Part shown: in pieces, positions 53,886-63,400 of the stretch
Position numbering within the stretch: position 1 is the first letter of the stretch
Layout: each line of letters starts with the position of its first letter
From: Thermosphaera aggregans
GTDB lineage: Archaea > Thermoproteota > Thermoprotei_A > Sulfolobales > Desulfurococcaceae
DNA: 64,000 nucleotides
Reading direction: 5' to 3'
Assembly (NCBI RefSeq): GCF_014962245.1
Contig: NZ_CP063144.1
Span: 920,582 to 984,581 of the forward strand
Notes under the pieces: generated by a model
Database searches by the model: none
What the model saw: the letters and a program-made list of their open reading frames with translations, nothing else
Told to the model about the DNA's origin: nothing
Position numbers and translations under genes: made by a program

Positions 53886-55235
53886 ATGACTTACGAGTTT
53901 GGAGAGGAAATAGGGTTGGACACTCTACTCCAACATTACCCATCGCTGAAGGAAGTGATTGATCTAACAGTTAACCATACCGTGTGGAGAAAGAGACATT
54001 GCTTAAACATGATCGCGAGTGAGAACGTGATGTCCCCTCTAGCAATGCTAGCCTACATGAATGACATGATGCACCGGTACGCAGAAGGCAAGCCCTACAA
54101 GAGGTTCTACCAGGGTCTTCAATATGTGGATGCGCTCGAAGTCAAGGCTATGGAAATAATGGGCGAGCTTCTTGAAACAAAATACGTTGACCTGAGACCT
54201 ATAAGCGGAACAACCGCGAACGCTACCGCATTCAGGACTTTCACGAAACCTGGAGACAAGGCTTGTGTGGCCCCTGTTCAAGCCGGTGCCCATGTAAGCC
54301 ATACAAGGTTTGGAACCCTTGGGGCGTTGGGTATTGAGCAGATTGAGCTTCCCTTCAGCCTTGAGGAGTGGAATATTGATGTTGACAAGGCTGTGAAAAT
54401 GATCGAAGAGGTTAAGCCGAAGATAGTTACCCTCGGAGGCTCACTTTACATATTCCCACATCCAACCAAGGAGATTGCCGAGGCCGCTCACGCCGTCGGA
54501 GCCAAAGTAATCCACGACGTTGCCCACGTCCTGGGTCTAGTAGTAGGGAAAGTATGGGAGAACCCGCTGAAGCTGGGCGCTGACGTAATCACTTCTTCCA
54601 CACATAAAACCTTCCCAGGACCTCAAGGCGGATTATTCGCGACTAGGCTGGAAGAGGATTATAAAGAAATGGGGAAGGTTGTATTCCCAATGTTTGTCTC
54701 CAACCACCATCTCCACAGGTTAGCCGCCATGGCGGTAACCGGGATTGAGATGAAGCTTTGGGGTGAGGACTACGCCAGGCAAATAGTCATTAACGCTAAG
54801 GAATTAGCGGCACAGTTAGCTGCTGAAGGATTTAAAGTAGTAATGGAGAGCAAAGGTTACACTTCAAGCCACCAGGTGATAGTTGATGTAGCCGAGCTTG
54901 GGAGAGGGACTAAGATAGCGAAGATGCTTGAAGAAGCAAACATTATAGTTAACAAAAACATGCTCCCGTATGACAGGCCAGAGGATGTAAAGGATCCGAG
55001 TGGTTTGAGGATAGGGACGCAGGAGATCACTAGGTGGGGTATGAAGAAGGATGAGATGAAGGAGATTGCGAAATTCATGAGAATGGTTGTCATAGATAAA
55101 AAAGACCCAAAAGAAGTTGCCAAGATGGTTTCAGAGTTTAGGAAGAACTTCATGGAGGTCCAATACGGCTTCAAGATTACCCGTGAGGACGAAGTACGGT
55201 TGTTGAAAATCATGCTACATGCAGAGGCTTTTTAA
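53886..55235 (+). CDS. glyA: Serine hydroxymethyltransferase
   Basis: 449 residues. PLP-lysine K241 in [21 protein letters not shown] near 45-51, RPISGTTAN near 104-112, HDVAHVLGL near 210-218. Interconverts serine and glycine plus C1-pterin, linking the glycine cleavage genes on both sides to serine metabolism. Archaeal form, with little similarity to bacterial SHMT in the C-terminal third. Confidence 0.94.
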   Translation: MTYEFGEEIGLDTLLQHYPSLKEVIDLTVNHTVWRKRHCLNMIASENVMSPLAMLAYMNDMMHRYAEGKPYKRFYQGLQYVDALEVKAMEIMGELLETKYVDLRPISGTTANATAFRTFTKPGDKACVAPVQAGAHVSHTRFGTLGALGIEQIELPFSLEEWNIDVDKAVKMIEEVKPKIVTLGGSLYIFPHPTKEIAEAAHAVGAKVIHDVAHVLGLVVGKVWENPLKLGADVITSSTHKTFPGPQGGLFATRLEEDYKEMGKVVFPMFVSNHHLHRLAAMAVTGIEMKLWGEDYARQIVINAKELAAQLAAEGFKVVMESKGYTSSHQVIVDVAELGRGTKIAKMLEEANIIVNKNMLPYDRPEDVKDPSGLRIGTQEITRWGMKKDEMKEIAKFMRMVVIDKKDPKEVAKMVSEFRKNFMEVQYGFKITREDEVRLLKIMLHAEAF

Positions 55236-55271
55236 CATACATGGGCATTAAAGATATAGAAGGGATGGGCT

Positions 55272-55700
55272 TTGAGCGAGGATATTGTTGTTGAGTTGAA
55301 ATCTAAGAAGTATATTGTGAAGAAGGATCGAAGATACACGGAAACGGATGAATGGGCAAAGCTTGAGGGAAGCGTGGCTATTGTCGGGCTAACAGATTAC
55401 GCTCAGAAAGAGCTCAAAGACATTGTTTCAATAGAGCTCCCAGAAGTTGGTCGAAAAGTTAGGAAAGGAGAGGAATTGGGGGTTGTAGATTCGATCAAAG
55501 CATCAAGCTCTTATTACTCTCCTCTCACCGGGGAAGTCGTTGAAGTCAATGAAAAATTAACAGGTAATCCTGAACTCGTTAATAAAGACCCCTACGGGGA
55601 GGGTTGGGTTTTCAAGATTAGAGTTGAGAATCCTGGAGAGTATGATTCGTTGCTAACTCCTGAGAAATACGCGGAGAAGGTGAAGACTTCTCATCATTAG
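55272..55700 (+). CDS. gcvH: Glycine cleavage H-protein
   Basis: 142 residues from TTG with GGGATGGGC upstream. The lipoyl lysine is K76 in VVDSIKASSSYYSP; YTETDEWAKLEG and VAIVGLTDYAQKELGD-type segments precede it. Shuttles the aminomethyl group among P-, T- and L-proteins. Last of the plus-strand GCS genes, followed by a T7 run. A lipoate ligase is not in the window. Confidence 0.94.
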   Translation: MSEDIVVELKSKKYIVKKDRRYTETDEWAKLEGSVAIVGLTDYAQKELKDIVSIELPEVGRKVRKGEELGVVDSIKASSSYYSPLTGEVVEVNEKLTGNPELVNKDPYGEGWVFKIRVENPGEYDSLLTPEKYAEKVKTSHH

Positions 55701-55707
55701 TTTTTTT
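55701..55707 (+). terminator. T7 run after gcvH
   Basis: Seven T directly follow the gcvH stop codon, consistent with an archaeal terminator closing the gcvT-glyA-gcvH group. Confidence 0.5.
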
Positions 55708-55789
55708 AAATCACTCATAGTCATTTATAGGTTTTAACCAACTAGTGATGGTTAAAAACTCATGTTGTTTAAATATACAGGGATGTGGA

Positions 55790-56503
55790 ATGAAAGGATT
55801 CTATAGCGGGAGAATTGAGTCTATAACTCCCACAGAATTTGCCTCAATGATTGATCACACGTTGCTAAAGCCTGATGCAGACTACAAGATCCTTGAAAAA
55901 TATATCAACGACGTCAGAGAGCACGGGTTTAAGCTGTTAATGCTACCTCTTTCTCTTCTCGACAAAGCCTTAGAGATAGCCGGTAGGACGATAAAATATG
56001 GTGTCGTAGTAGGGTTTCCACTCGGCAACACTTCTACAAAGGTGAAAGTTTTCGAAGCTGTTGAAGCGGCCTCTTCAGGGGCTTCTGAAGTAGATATGGT
56101 AATGAACATTTCTCTATTCAAAAGCAGGGAATACGCGAGGGTGTTGGAGGACATATCCACTGTGGTTGCGGAGGCGAAGAAGAAAGGAGTTGAATCGGTT
56201 AAGGTGATAATAGAAACAACGCTTTTAGACGATTCCGAGAAGATAAAAGCTGTTGAGCTTGTCTCGTCAGCGGGCGCTGACTTTGTTAAAACAAACACCG
56301 GTTTCCTAGGAGGTGGTGCAACTGTTCACGATGTAGCACTTCTATACAGGGCCTCGCAAGGCAGGATTAAGGTAAAGGCTTCAGGAGGAATTAGGCATGC
56401 ATTGGATGCTCTCGCACTTATTGAAGCAGGTGCTAGTAGGATTGGGACAAGCAGTGGCGACAAACTCATGAAAGAGTTTTTGGAGCTCACGGGTGAGGCT
56501 TAA
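55790..56503 (+). CDS. deoC: Deoxyribose-phosphate aldolase
   Basis: 237 residues from ATG 55790 (the frame is open from GTG 55745, but those residues are unlike the family). Schiff-base lysine K167 in DFVKTNTGF and K196 in VKASGGIR; IDHTLLKP near the N-terminus. Splits deoxyribose 5-phosphate into glyceraldehyde 3-phosphate and acetaldehyde. The stop overlaps the speE ATG by one base (TAATG). Confidence 0.93.
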   Translation: MKGFYSGRIESITPTEFASMIDHTLLKPDADYKILEKYINDVREHGFKLLMLPLSLLDKALEIAGRTIKYGVVVGFPLGNTSTKVKVFEAVEAASSGASEVDMVMNISLFKSREYARVLEDISTVVAEAKKKGVESVKVIIETTLLDDSEKIKAVELVSSAGADFVKTNTGFLGGGATVHDVALLYRASQGRIKVKASGGIRHALDALALIEAGASRIGTSSGDKLMKEFLELTGEA

Positions 56504-57357
56504 TGAGTGAGGAAGGGTTTTACTTAGTAGAGCCTGCTGGGAAAAGCCTTAAGTGTTTATTCAAGATTAAGCGGGTCTTAGCCTTAGAGAAAACGCCATA
56601 CCAGGAGATAGCTTTTGCTGATCTGGAAGGATTTGGAAAGTCATTAATCATAGACAACTATGTGCAAAGCACCGAAACAGATGAGCACTTCTATCATGAA
56701 TTGCTTGTGCAACCCGCGATGACCTTACATCCAAACCCGAAGAGAGTTCTAATTATCGGTGGAGGGGAAGGTGCTACTCTTAGAGAGGTTTTAAAACACA
56801 AGACCGTGGAAGAGGCTGTTATGGTTGATATTGATGAAAAAGTCGTAGAGTTTTCAAAGAAGTATTTAGAGCATATGCACAGGGGAAGCTTCGACGACCC
56901 CAGGAGCAAAGTCATAATAATGGATGGATTCGAGTATGTGAGGAAAGCTCCGCAGAAGTATTTCGACGTGGTGATAATGGATTTAACGGATCCATATGCG
57001 GGGGAAACGGCTAAAGCACTCTACAGTAGCGGGTTCTATTCACAAGTGAAAAAAATAATGGCAGATAACAGCGTACTAGTCACTCAAGCTGGGAGTAGCT
57101 ACTTCTACCCTGACGAGTACAAATACGTGTTAACGAGTCTAAGTAGAAACTTTGGTTTGATAGGCGAATACTGGACCTGGATCCCCAGCTTCGGATTAAA
57201 TGTAAACTTCATCATAGCATCTGACACTATTAATCCGTGGAATATTGATCCAATAGAGTTTGATAAGAGGCTCCAAGAGAGAGGTGTTCAAGTCAAATAT
57301 GTTACTGGTAAAAGATTCTTAGGTTTACTCTTAGTCGGAGTTGTCTATCCTTATTGA
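56503..57357 (+). CDS. speE: Spermidine synthase / polyamine aminopropyltransferase
   Basis: 284 residues: YQEIAFADLEGFGKSLIIDN with QSTETDEHFYHELLVQPAM, the SAM-type GGGEGATLREVLKH motif, and DLTDPY near the active site. Transfers aminopropyl groups from decarboxylated SAM to amines; hyperthermophiles use long polyamines to stabilise nucleic acids. Translationally coupled to deoC, with no obvious metabolic link. Confidence 0.92.
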   Translation: MSEEGFYLVEPAGKSLKCLFKIKRVLALEKTPYQEIAFADLEGFGKSLIIDNYVQSTETDEHFYHELLVQPAMTLHPNPKRVLIIGGGEGATLREVLKHKTVEEAVMVDIDEKVVEFSKKYLEHMHRGSFDDPRSKVIIMDGFEYVRKAPQKYFDVVIMDLTDPYAGETAKALYSSGFYSQVKKIMADNSVLVTQAGSSYFYPDEYKYVLTSLSRNFGLIGEYWTWIPSFGLNVNFIIASDTINPWNIDPIEFDKRLQERGVQVKYVTGKRFLGLLLVGVVYPY

Positions 57358-57367
57358 TTTTTCAATT

Positions 57368-58219
57368 TCAATCCTCAATAGTTGTCTTCTCGAACAACTC
57401 GGCTGCTAAAGCTGTTAATGCTATGGAGAACATCCCGGCTGTTAACAGGTCAATATACCAATTCATGTAATCGAAGCCGACATCGGCCCCTGCGAGCCAG
57501 TATCTCACTCCATGCACGGAGTATGTTAACGGGTTCAGCTTAGAGACGGCCTGCATCCACCCGGGCAGTTGTGTCAAGGGATAGAAAACTCCGCTGAGAA
57601 ACATTAAAGGCATGGTTAGCAAGTTTACGATCACTTGGAAACCCTCCATACTGCTGAATTTCAATGAGACCGCTACCCCTAGACTCGTGAAACCGAGGGC
57701 TGTAGTGAAGATATAGAGTAGCCCGATGGGAACGTTAACGAGTTTTAACCCGCTTGCAAATGGTAGTGATACAGCGATCACGACTAATGCTTGTATAGTG
57801 CTAACAATAGAGTCTCCAACTATCCTTCCGAGGATTACGATCTTTCTCGACGCAGGGGCGACAAGGCTTTCCTTAAGAAACCCTACTTGCTTATCCCATA
57901 TAACACTTATACCCGATATGAAGCTTCCAATAAAAGCCGTTATCACCACAAGGCCGCTAACTATGAAGGTTATGTAGTAGACTCCGCCAAATAATTTGTT
58001 GAAGTATGATTGGATGATTAGTGTAGTGTTTACTGGTATTGGTAAATTATCAAAGGGGATGTTTATGTTTCCGCTGAAAATACTGCCGAAGCCGAGTCCT
58101 ATGAAGAAGAGCCAGAGAAACGGCTGTAGTATCACGGAAACAACTCGGGACCTAGAACTAACCCATCTTTTAAGTTGCCTGTAAACCATTCCTGTGAATG
58201 CGTTAAACTCTCTGTTCAT
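57368..58219 (-). CDS. ABC-2-type exporter permease (DrrB-like)
   Basis: 283 residues, six membrane helices, with the ABC-2 segment LKESLVAPASRKIVILGRIVGDS near 113-136 and LSGVFYPLTQLPGWMQ and LNPLTYSVHGVRYWLAG near the C-terminus. Forms an exporter for drugs, lipids or polysaccharide precursors with the ATPase encoded upstream. Last gene of a PadR-ATPase-permease operon. Confidence 0.9.
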   Translation of the reverse strand: MNREFNAFTGMVYRQLKRWVSSRSRVVSVILQPFLWLFFIGLGFGSIFSGNINIPFDNLPIPVNTTLIIQSYFNKLFGGVYYITFIVSGLVVITAFIGSFISGISVIWDKQVGFLKESLVAPASRKIVILGRIVGDSIVSTIQALVVIAVSLPFASGLKLVNVPIGLLYIFTTALGFTSLGVAVSLKFSSMEGFQVIVNLLTMPLMFLSGVFYPLTQLPGWMQAVSKLNPLTYSVHGVRYWLAGADVGFDYMNWYIDLLTAGMFSIALTALAAELFEKTTIED

Positions 58220-58226
58220 TCCATCC

Positions 58227-59207
58227 TCACCACCTAAAACCTCTCCTCGGGGGAAGAGGCGCTGTTTCCTCCAATTGATCCCTTAACTCTCTTCCTGTCA
58301 AATGTAAGAAAACATCATTGAGGGTTGGTCTCCTATAGTTTATCTCAAGTATCTTAACGCCGTTATGGTTTGCCACCTCGAAGATCTCTGGTATACATCT
58401 CGACGCGTTGTCCACTAGAAGTTCCATTCTACCATCATTGGTTAGCTTGCAATCTTTAACGAAACTCAGCTTCCTGCAGAAGCCTTGCGGGTCTCCTGCG
58501 AGCCTTAACAAGATTACATCCCGTCCTAGCATTGACTTTAATTCTTCAGAGGAACCCATTGCTACGATTTTACCATGATCCATTATAGCAATCCTATTGG
58601 CTAATTCCTCGGCCTCATCCATGTAGTGAGTGGTGAGTAAGATTGTCATATCGTATTCTTTTCTTATTTTCCTAAGATACTCCCATACCTTATTCCTCGA
58701 CTGAGGGTCCAATCCGATCGTAGGTTCATCCAATATGAGTACTTCCGGCTCATGAAGCAAACTTCTTGCGATTTCAAGCCTTCTCCTCATTCCGCCGCTG
58801 AAGAATCTTACCTGCTTATCCTTGAAATCTCTTAACTCCACTAGCTCGAGGAGATCGTTTATCTTTCTCCCCAACACACTCTTATCAATACCGTATAACT
58901 TACCATGTATATACATGTTATCGTAAGCCGTGAGCTGGTTGTCAAGACTTGGGTCTTGAAACACTATTCCAATCTTTTCCCTTACGAGCTGTGGTTTTTC
59001 TGAAACGTCTATACCACTAACAAGTACCTTTCCAGATGTCGGCTTCAAAAGTGTTGCTATTATGTGAATAGTGGTGGTTTTACCCGCCCCGTTTGGACCC
59101 AGCAATCCGAATATTTCCCCTTTCTTCACGGTAAAGGAAACATCGTTTACGGCCGTCACGTCCTTGAATTTTTTCACAAGGTTTTCAACAACAATCATTT
59201 CTCTCAA
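58227..59207 (-). CDS. ABC-2 exporter ATP-binding protein (DrrA-like)
   Basis: 326 residues: Walker A GPNGAGKTTT near 35-44, signature FSGGMRRRLEIARSLLH, Walker B VLILDEPTIGLDP, H-loop in TTHYMDEAEE. The C-terminal about 100 residues include the LEINYRRPTLNDVFLHLTGREL segment typical of DrrA-type subunits. It overlaps the PadR gene by four bases. Confidence 0.93.
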   Translation of the reverse strand: MREMIVVENLVKKFKDVTAVNDVSFTVKKGEIFGLLGPNGAGKTTTIHIIATLLKPTSGKVLVSGIDVSEKPQLVREKIGIVFQDPSLDNQLTAYDNMYIHGKLYGIDKSVLGRKINDLLELVELRDFKDKQVRFFSGGMRRRLEIARSLLHEPEVLILDEPTIGLDPQSRNKVWEYLRKIRKEYDMTILLTTHYMDEAEELANRIAIMDHGKIVAMGSSEELKSMLGRDVILLRLAGDPQGFCRKLSFVKDCKLTNDGRMELLVDNASRCIPEIFEVANHNGVKILEINYRRPTLNDVFLHLTGRELRDQLEETAPLPPRRGFRW

Positions 59208-59662
59208 TAAACCTCACCCAAAACGTTTTTTAATTGAATGTGAAATGAACGAATAATGTCTTTTAGAATATGCTTCTCCTTCTCTCCGAGCTTGTCAAGG
59301 TTTTCATAAATATTTTTCAAACGCATTAGTAATTCGGGAATCCCAAGCTCCTTCATCTCCCTCATCCTTTTTTCAAACAGTCTGAGCTCGTCCATCACGG
59401 AATTGTTTGTTTTCAAGTATTCTAAGCCCTTTTCAGTAATACTGTAGACTTTCTTCAAACGGGAACCGTGAACCTCCTTTCTCGAAGAAATAAGTCCCTC
59501 CCTCTCAAGCATTTTCAATAACGGGTAAAGTAGGCTTGTATTGGGCTTCAATCCAATAGTGCTGAAAATATCCTTCGCCAACGCGTACCCATGCTTATCT
59601 CCAATCGATAATTCCTCCAAGATTTTAAGCCTTAAATACTTCTTGAGAGGGGTTTTTATCAC
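59204..59662 (-). CDS. PadR-family transcriptional regulator
   Basis: 152 residues. N-terminal winged helix: LRLKILEELSIGDKHGYALAKDI, TSLLYPLLKMLEREGLISSRKE, KKVYSITEKGLEYL, then a helical dimerisation tail. PadR proteins are ligand-sensing repressors usually encoded next to the exporter they control, as here. Upstream, about 40-60 bases of AT-rich spacer are shared with the MacB-like gene. Confidence 0.9.
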   Translation of the reverse strand: MIKTPLKKYLRLKILEELSIGDKHGYALAKDIFSTIGLKPNTSLLYPLLKMLEREGLISSRKEVHGSRLKKVYSITEKGLEYLKTNNSVMDELRLFEKRMREMKELGIPELLMRLKNIYENLDKLGEKEKHILKDIIRSFHIQLKNVLGEVY

Positions 59663-59743
59663 GTTTCCCGACCGGAAATTTATATTGTGAAATATGTTTA
59701 AAAACCTATCTTAAAATATATTTCGATAAATTGGGGGTTTAGA

Positions 59744-60466
59744 ATGAGCGAAATAATTAAGCTCATTAACGTTAAGAAAGTCTACAGAGTTGGAAGTGTT
59801 GAAACGGTGGCTCTTAAAGGAGTAAGCATGAGCATCAGCAAGGGCGATCTGCTCTCAATAATGGGTCCAAGCGGATCGGGTAAGTCAACTCTACTGAATA
59901 TGATCGGCCTTCTAGACAAGCCTACTGAAGGCAAGATTTTAGTTGAAGGAGTTGATGTTACAAGACTCACCAGCGATCAAATAGCTGATATAAGGAATAG
60001 AAAAATAGGTTTTGTTTTCCAACAGTTTAATTTGATTAACAGGCTTACAGTCCTGGAAAATATTGAACTACCTTTGATAGCCAGGGGGGTGCCGAGAAAT
60101 ATTAGGGTGAAGAAGGCTGTTGAGGCCCTGAGGCTTGCTGGAGGCGATGAGTCATGGCTCCGCAAAAGACCTAACCAGCTCAGCGGTGGTCAGCAGCAAA
60201 GGGTTGCTATCGCGCGAGCACTTGTGGGAAGCCCGGAGCTAATCCTGGCTGATGAGCCGACAGGAAACCTTGACAGGAAAAGCGCTAGGCTTGTAATTGA
60301 AACCTTCCTGAAGCTTAACGAATCGGGGATCGCTGTGTGCGTGGTGACGCATGATCCCGAGATTGCTAACTGTACGCGTAAGGTTTTTATCATAAGAGAT
60401 GGGTCAATCATGTCTGTGGAGGAGCCTGATAAAGATAAGTGTATTTTACACACTGTTCAGGGGTGA
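59744..60466 (+). CDS. MacB/LolD-like ABC ATPase
   Basis: 240 residues: Walker A GPSGSGKSTLL, Q-loop in FVFQQFNLINRLTVLENIELP, signature LSGGQQQRVAIARAL, Walker B ILADEPTGNLD, H-loop VTHDPEIA. This subfamily works with FtsX-type permeases that push substrates or proteins outward by mechanical motion rather than classic transport. The permease is expected beyond the window, after the long surface protein that starts six bases downstream. Confidence 0.92.
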   Translation: MSEIIKLINVKKVYRVGSVETVALKGVSMSISKGDLLSIMGPSGSGKSTLLNMIGLLDKPTEGKILVEGVDVTRLTSDQIADIRNRKIGFVFQQFNLINRLTVLENIELPLIARGVPRNIRVKKAVEALRLAGGDESWLRKRPNQLSGGQQQRVAIARALVGSPELILADEPTGNLDRKSARLVIETFLKLNESGIAVCVVTHDPEIANCTRKVFIIRDGSIMSVEEPDKDKCILHTVQG

Positions 60467-60472
60467 AAACTC

Positions 60473-63400
60473 GTGAGGAAAAGCTTGGTTGCGACTTTAC
60501 TAAATGCTCTGATTTTATTCTCAATATTTAACACACTTATCTTTGTTAGTGACACGCAAGAATGGGTTATTGAAAACGTTTCTTTCACATCTTCAGCCAA
60601 CACACCAGTTTATCCGGGTAGCAGGGGTGCCAAGCTCTTAGTGGAAGCGAGATACAGTGGGGAATCCAATGCCACATCCCCCCTTGGCTGTCTAATCGGA
60701 ATACCGGATTCGTTTACAATTCCAAACAAGTGTTCAACGGGCTTCGATGGCGAGAATAAACCCCTCACTCGGGTGAGCCCTGGGGAATTAGTGAGGTTTG
60801 TATTTAACGTCGACGTTGACAGAAACGCCCTGCCTGGTTTCTACTCTATGATGTTAAACATCACTTACTTCACTGTTGAAGGAGGCGTTCAATACTCCCT
60901 GCTACCTTTGAACGTTGAAATCGCTGAGCCCTCTCCTTTAGAGATAGCAGTGGAGAATGCGTATTTAACTCCCTACGCATATCCAGGGGCTAACAATATC
61001 GGTTTAGTTGTGAAAATCAGAAACATTGGAAATACAGCCATATTAACACTAGATGCAACAGTTCACCTGCCAGATGTGATAACCCCCTCCACAGCTAATA
61101 TCACCTTAGGAGGGATACAGCCCGGTGATTCTGCAACCATCTATGTACAAGGCTTAACGATAAGTCCTTCCGCTCAGCCAGGGGAACATACTATTTCCAT
61201 AGAACTGAACGCTACATTGGTCACGAGCGATGGCGTCAGATACGCTTCCAACACCTATGTTCAAGCAAGCGTCACAATTTCCAGCCAGCCTAGCGTGAAC
61301 GTGCAAATACTGGATTACGGGTTAACTGCTGAGGTGGTTTTAAGCGGGTTAAACAATACGAACGCATACGTGACTTTACAATCCATCGAGCCTGGAGTCA
61401 TAAATCTGATTTATTACCGGGCTGAAATATTGAACGGGTTCTTCCTGAACGGGAGCAGGGTAAAGCTTGGCGAATTGAATTCTGTTTTAAACTATTTAGA
61501 TACTTATTCGTTGGTTATAGACGGGGTCTCCATTGATGAGGGGGCTGACGGTATTATATTGCTTCTTAGTCTAAACGTTCAAGTCTCAAGAGAGGGCGCT
61601 TCGTATCCAGCATCTATTAACTTCACGATTTACATACCTGTAACGGTGAAGGAGCTTTCAGTCCACGTATTGAACGTGGAATGGTCTTCTTCAAACGCCT
61701 ACCCCTCATCCACAGGCAATACCCTCATAGTGTCAATCCTCAATCTAAACTCTTTCACTTTAAGGGATACTATTGCGACATTAACCCTTCCAAACGTATT
61801 CTATCCACAGCAAGTAACAGTTTACAACGCCGTAATCAACGCCTACTCTGTCTCGGAAATAGCTTTCTCCGGGATCACGATATCTTCGCTGGCTCAGCCA
61901 GGTGAGTATTCCGCAGAGCTTACTTTGCAAGGAGTTGTAGTCAATAGGGACGGCTCTACTGGCCTCTTATCATTTAAATACACCTTGGAATTAACTGTGA
62001 ACGATCCAAACGATCTAACCCAATACGCTCAGGAGTTGCGTATCCTAGATTACTACTGGGGCGATGGAACACCTATCTATGTTTACCCCGGTAACTCGCG
62101 AGCACCAATAACTATTACGATTCAAAACCCTGGCCCATTCAGTGTAAGCAACGTTATAGTATCGCTTGAAGCCGTGGATAGAGACGTATATGTCCTGAAC
62201 ACTAAGTCATTCTGCAGTCCCGCTATAAGCCCTGGAGGCATTTGCAATGCAGTATTCTACGTTAACCTGTCTAGTTCGTTGCCTGGTGAGAAAAAATTTG
62301 TAGTGAATACAAGTTACTACGTGAATGCTTTTAACACTGCAGTGTTCTTTGAATTCTCCAAAACCATATCCTTAACACTATATAATTATCCAGCTGGAGA
62401 GGGGGTTGTGCTTGCAGAATACAGGTGGTCGAATAATTATCCAGCATACCCCGGGTCTGAGAAAGCACTGTACTACTTCTCAATAGTAAACCTTGAAGCG
62501 TATCCTGTATACTCGCTATGGCTGGAGATACAGCTACCTGAGGGCTTCAAGATTTCGCAGGGATACTCGCAGAGAATTTACGTGCCAGGCCCTGTTCAAA
62601 GCCTCCAGACACTCTCTTACAGCATTCCACTTAACATATCATCGAATCTAACACCTGGAGTCTACAGTGGGCTTTTGAAAGTGCATTATTATCTGCAAAC
62701 CGCGGGGGGAGGGGTTAGAAAAACCGTAGCATACCCTGTTGAAATAGTCGTGCAAGATCCCTCTTCAGCCTTCACCCTCCTTAGCTATGGATGGCTGTCG
62801 GGTGAGCCTTCACCGCCCTCTAAAGGAGTCAAGTATTTCCTTGTGTTCAGAAATAATGACATTCCCTCAATGACAAACCCTGTGCTGAAATTAATACTAC
62901 CGCAAGGAGTTACCGACGCTTCAACCGGGGAAGCCTTTACAAACGCTCCCTCGAGCACGTTCCCTGGGGGAGTTTCAGCCACTCCTCAGCTCGCGCAACT
63001 GATTCAATACCTGTATGGAAACATTCCGCAAGGCTCGAGCTTGCCGGCATCTCCCTCTTCCTATACTAAAGGAGATATCATCGTGTTCCTTCTCAACCTA
63101 AACATCGAGTCAGCGATGCCCGATAAGATGGAGATTAATGGTACCATCGACTTCGTGGACCACTGGGGCTCAATATTTCGCCAACCAGTGAGCCTTCCGC
63201 TCGTTGTAAGGGGAAGCCCTATAGTGTTGGAGGTCAACGCTACAAGCCCCTTAATAGTTTTCAACAACGGAACCGGTTTATTTGAGCTTGAAATTAATAA
63301 CCCCTCGGTATTTAATGCATACGAGCTATACGTTGTCCTCGCGCCCTTAACTGGGAATGCAATACCGCAAGGAAATGTAAAGTATGTCCCAGTTCTACCG

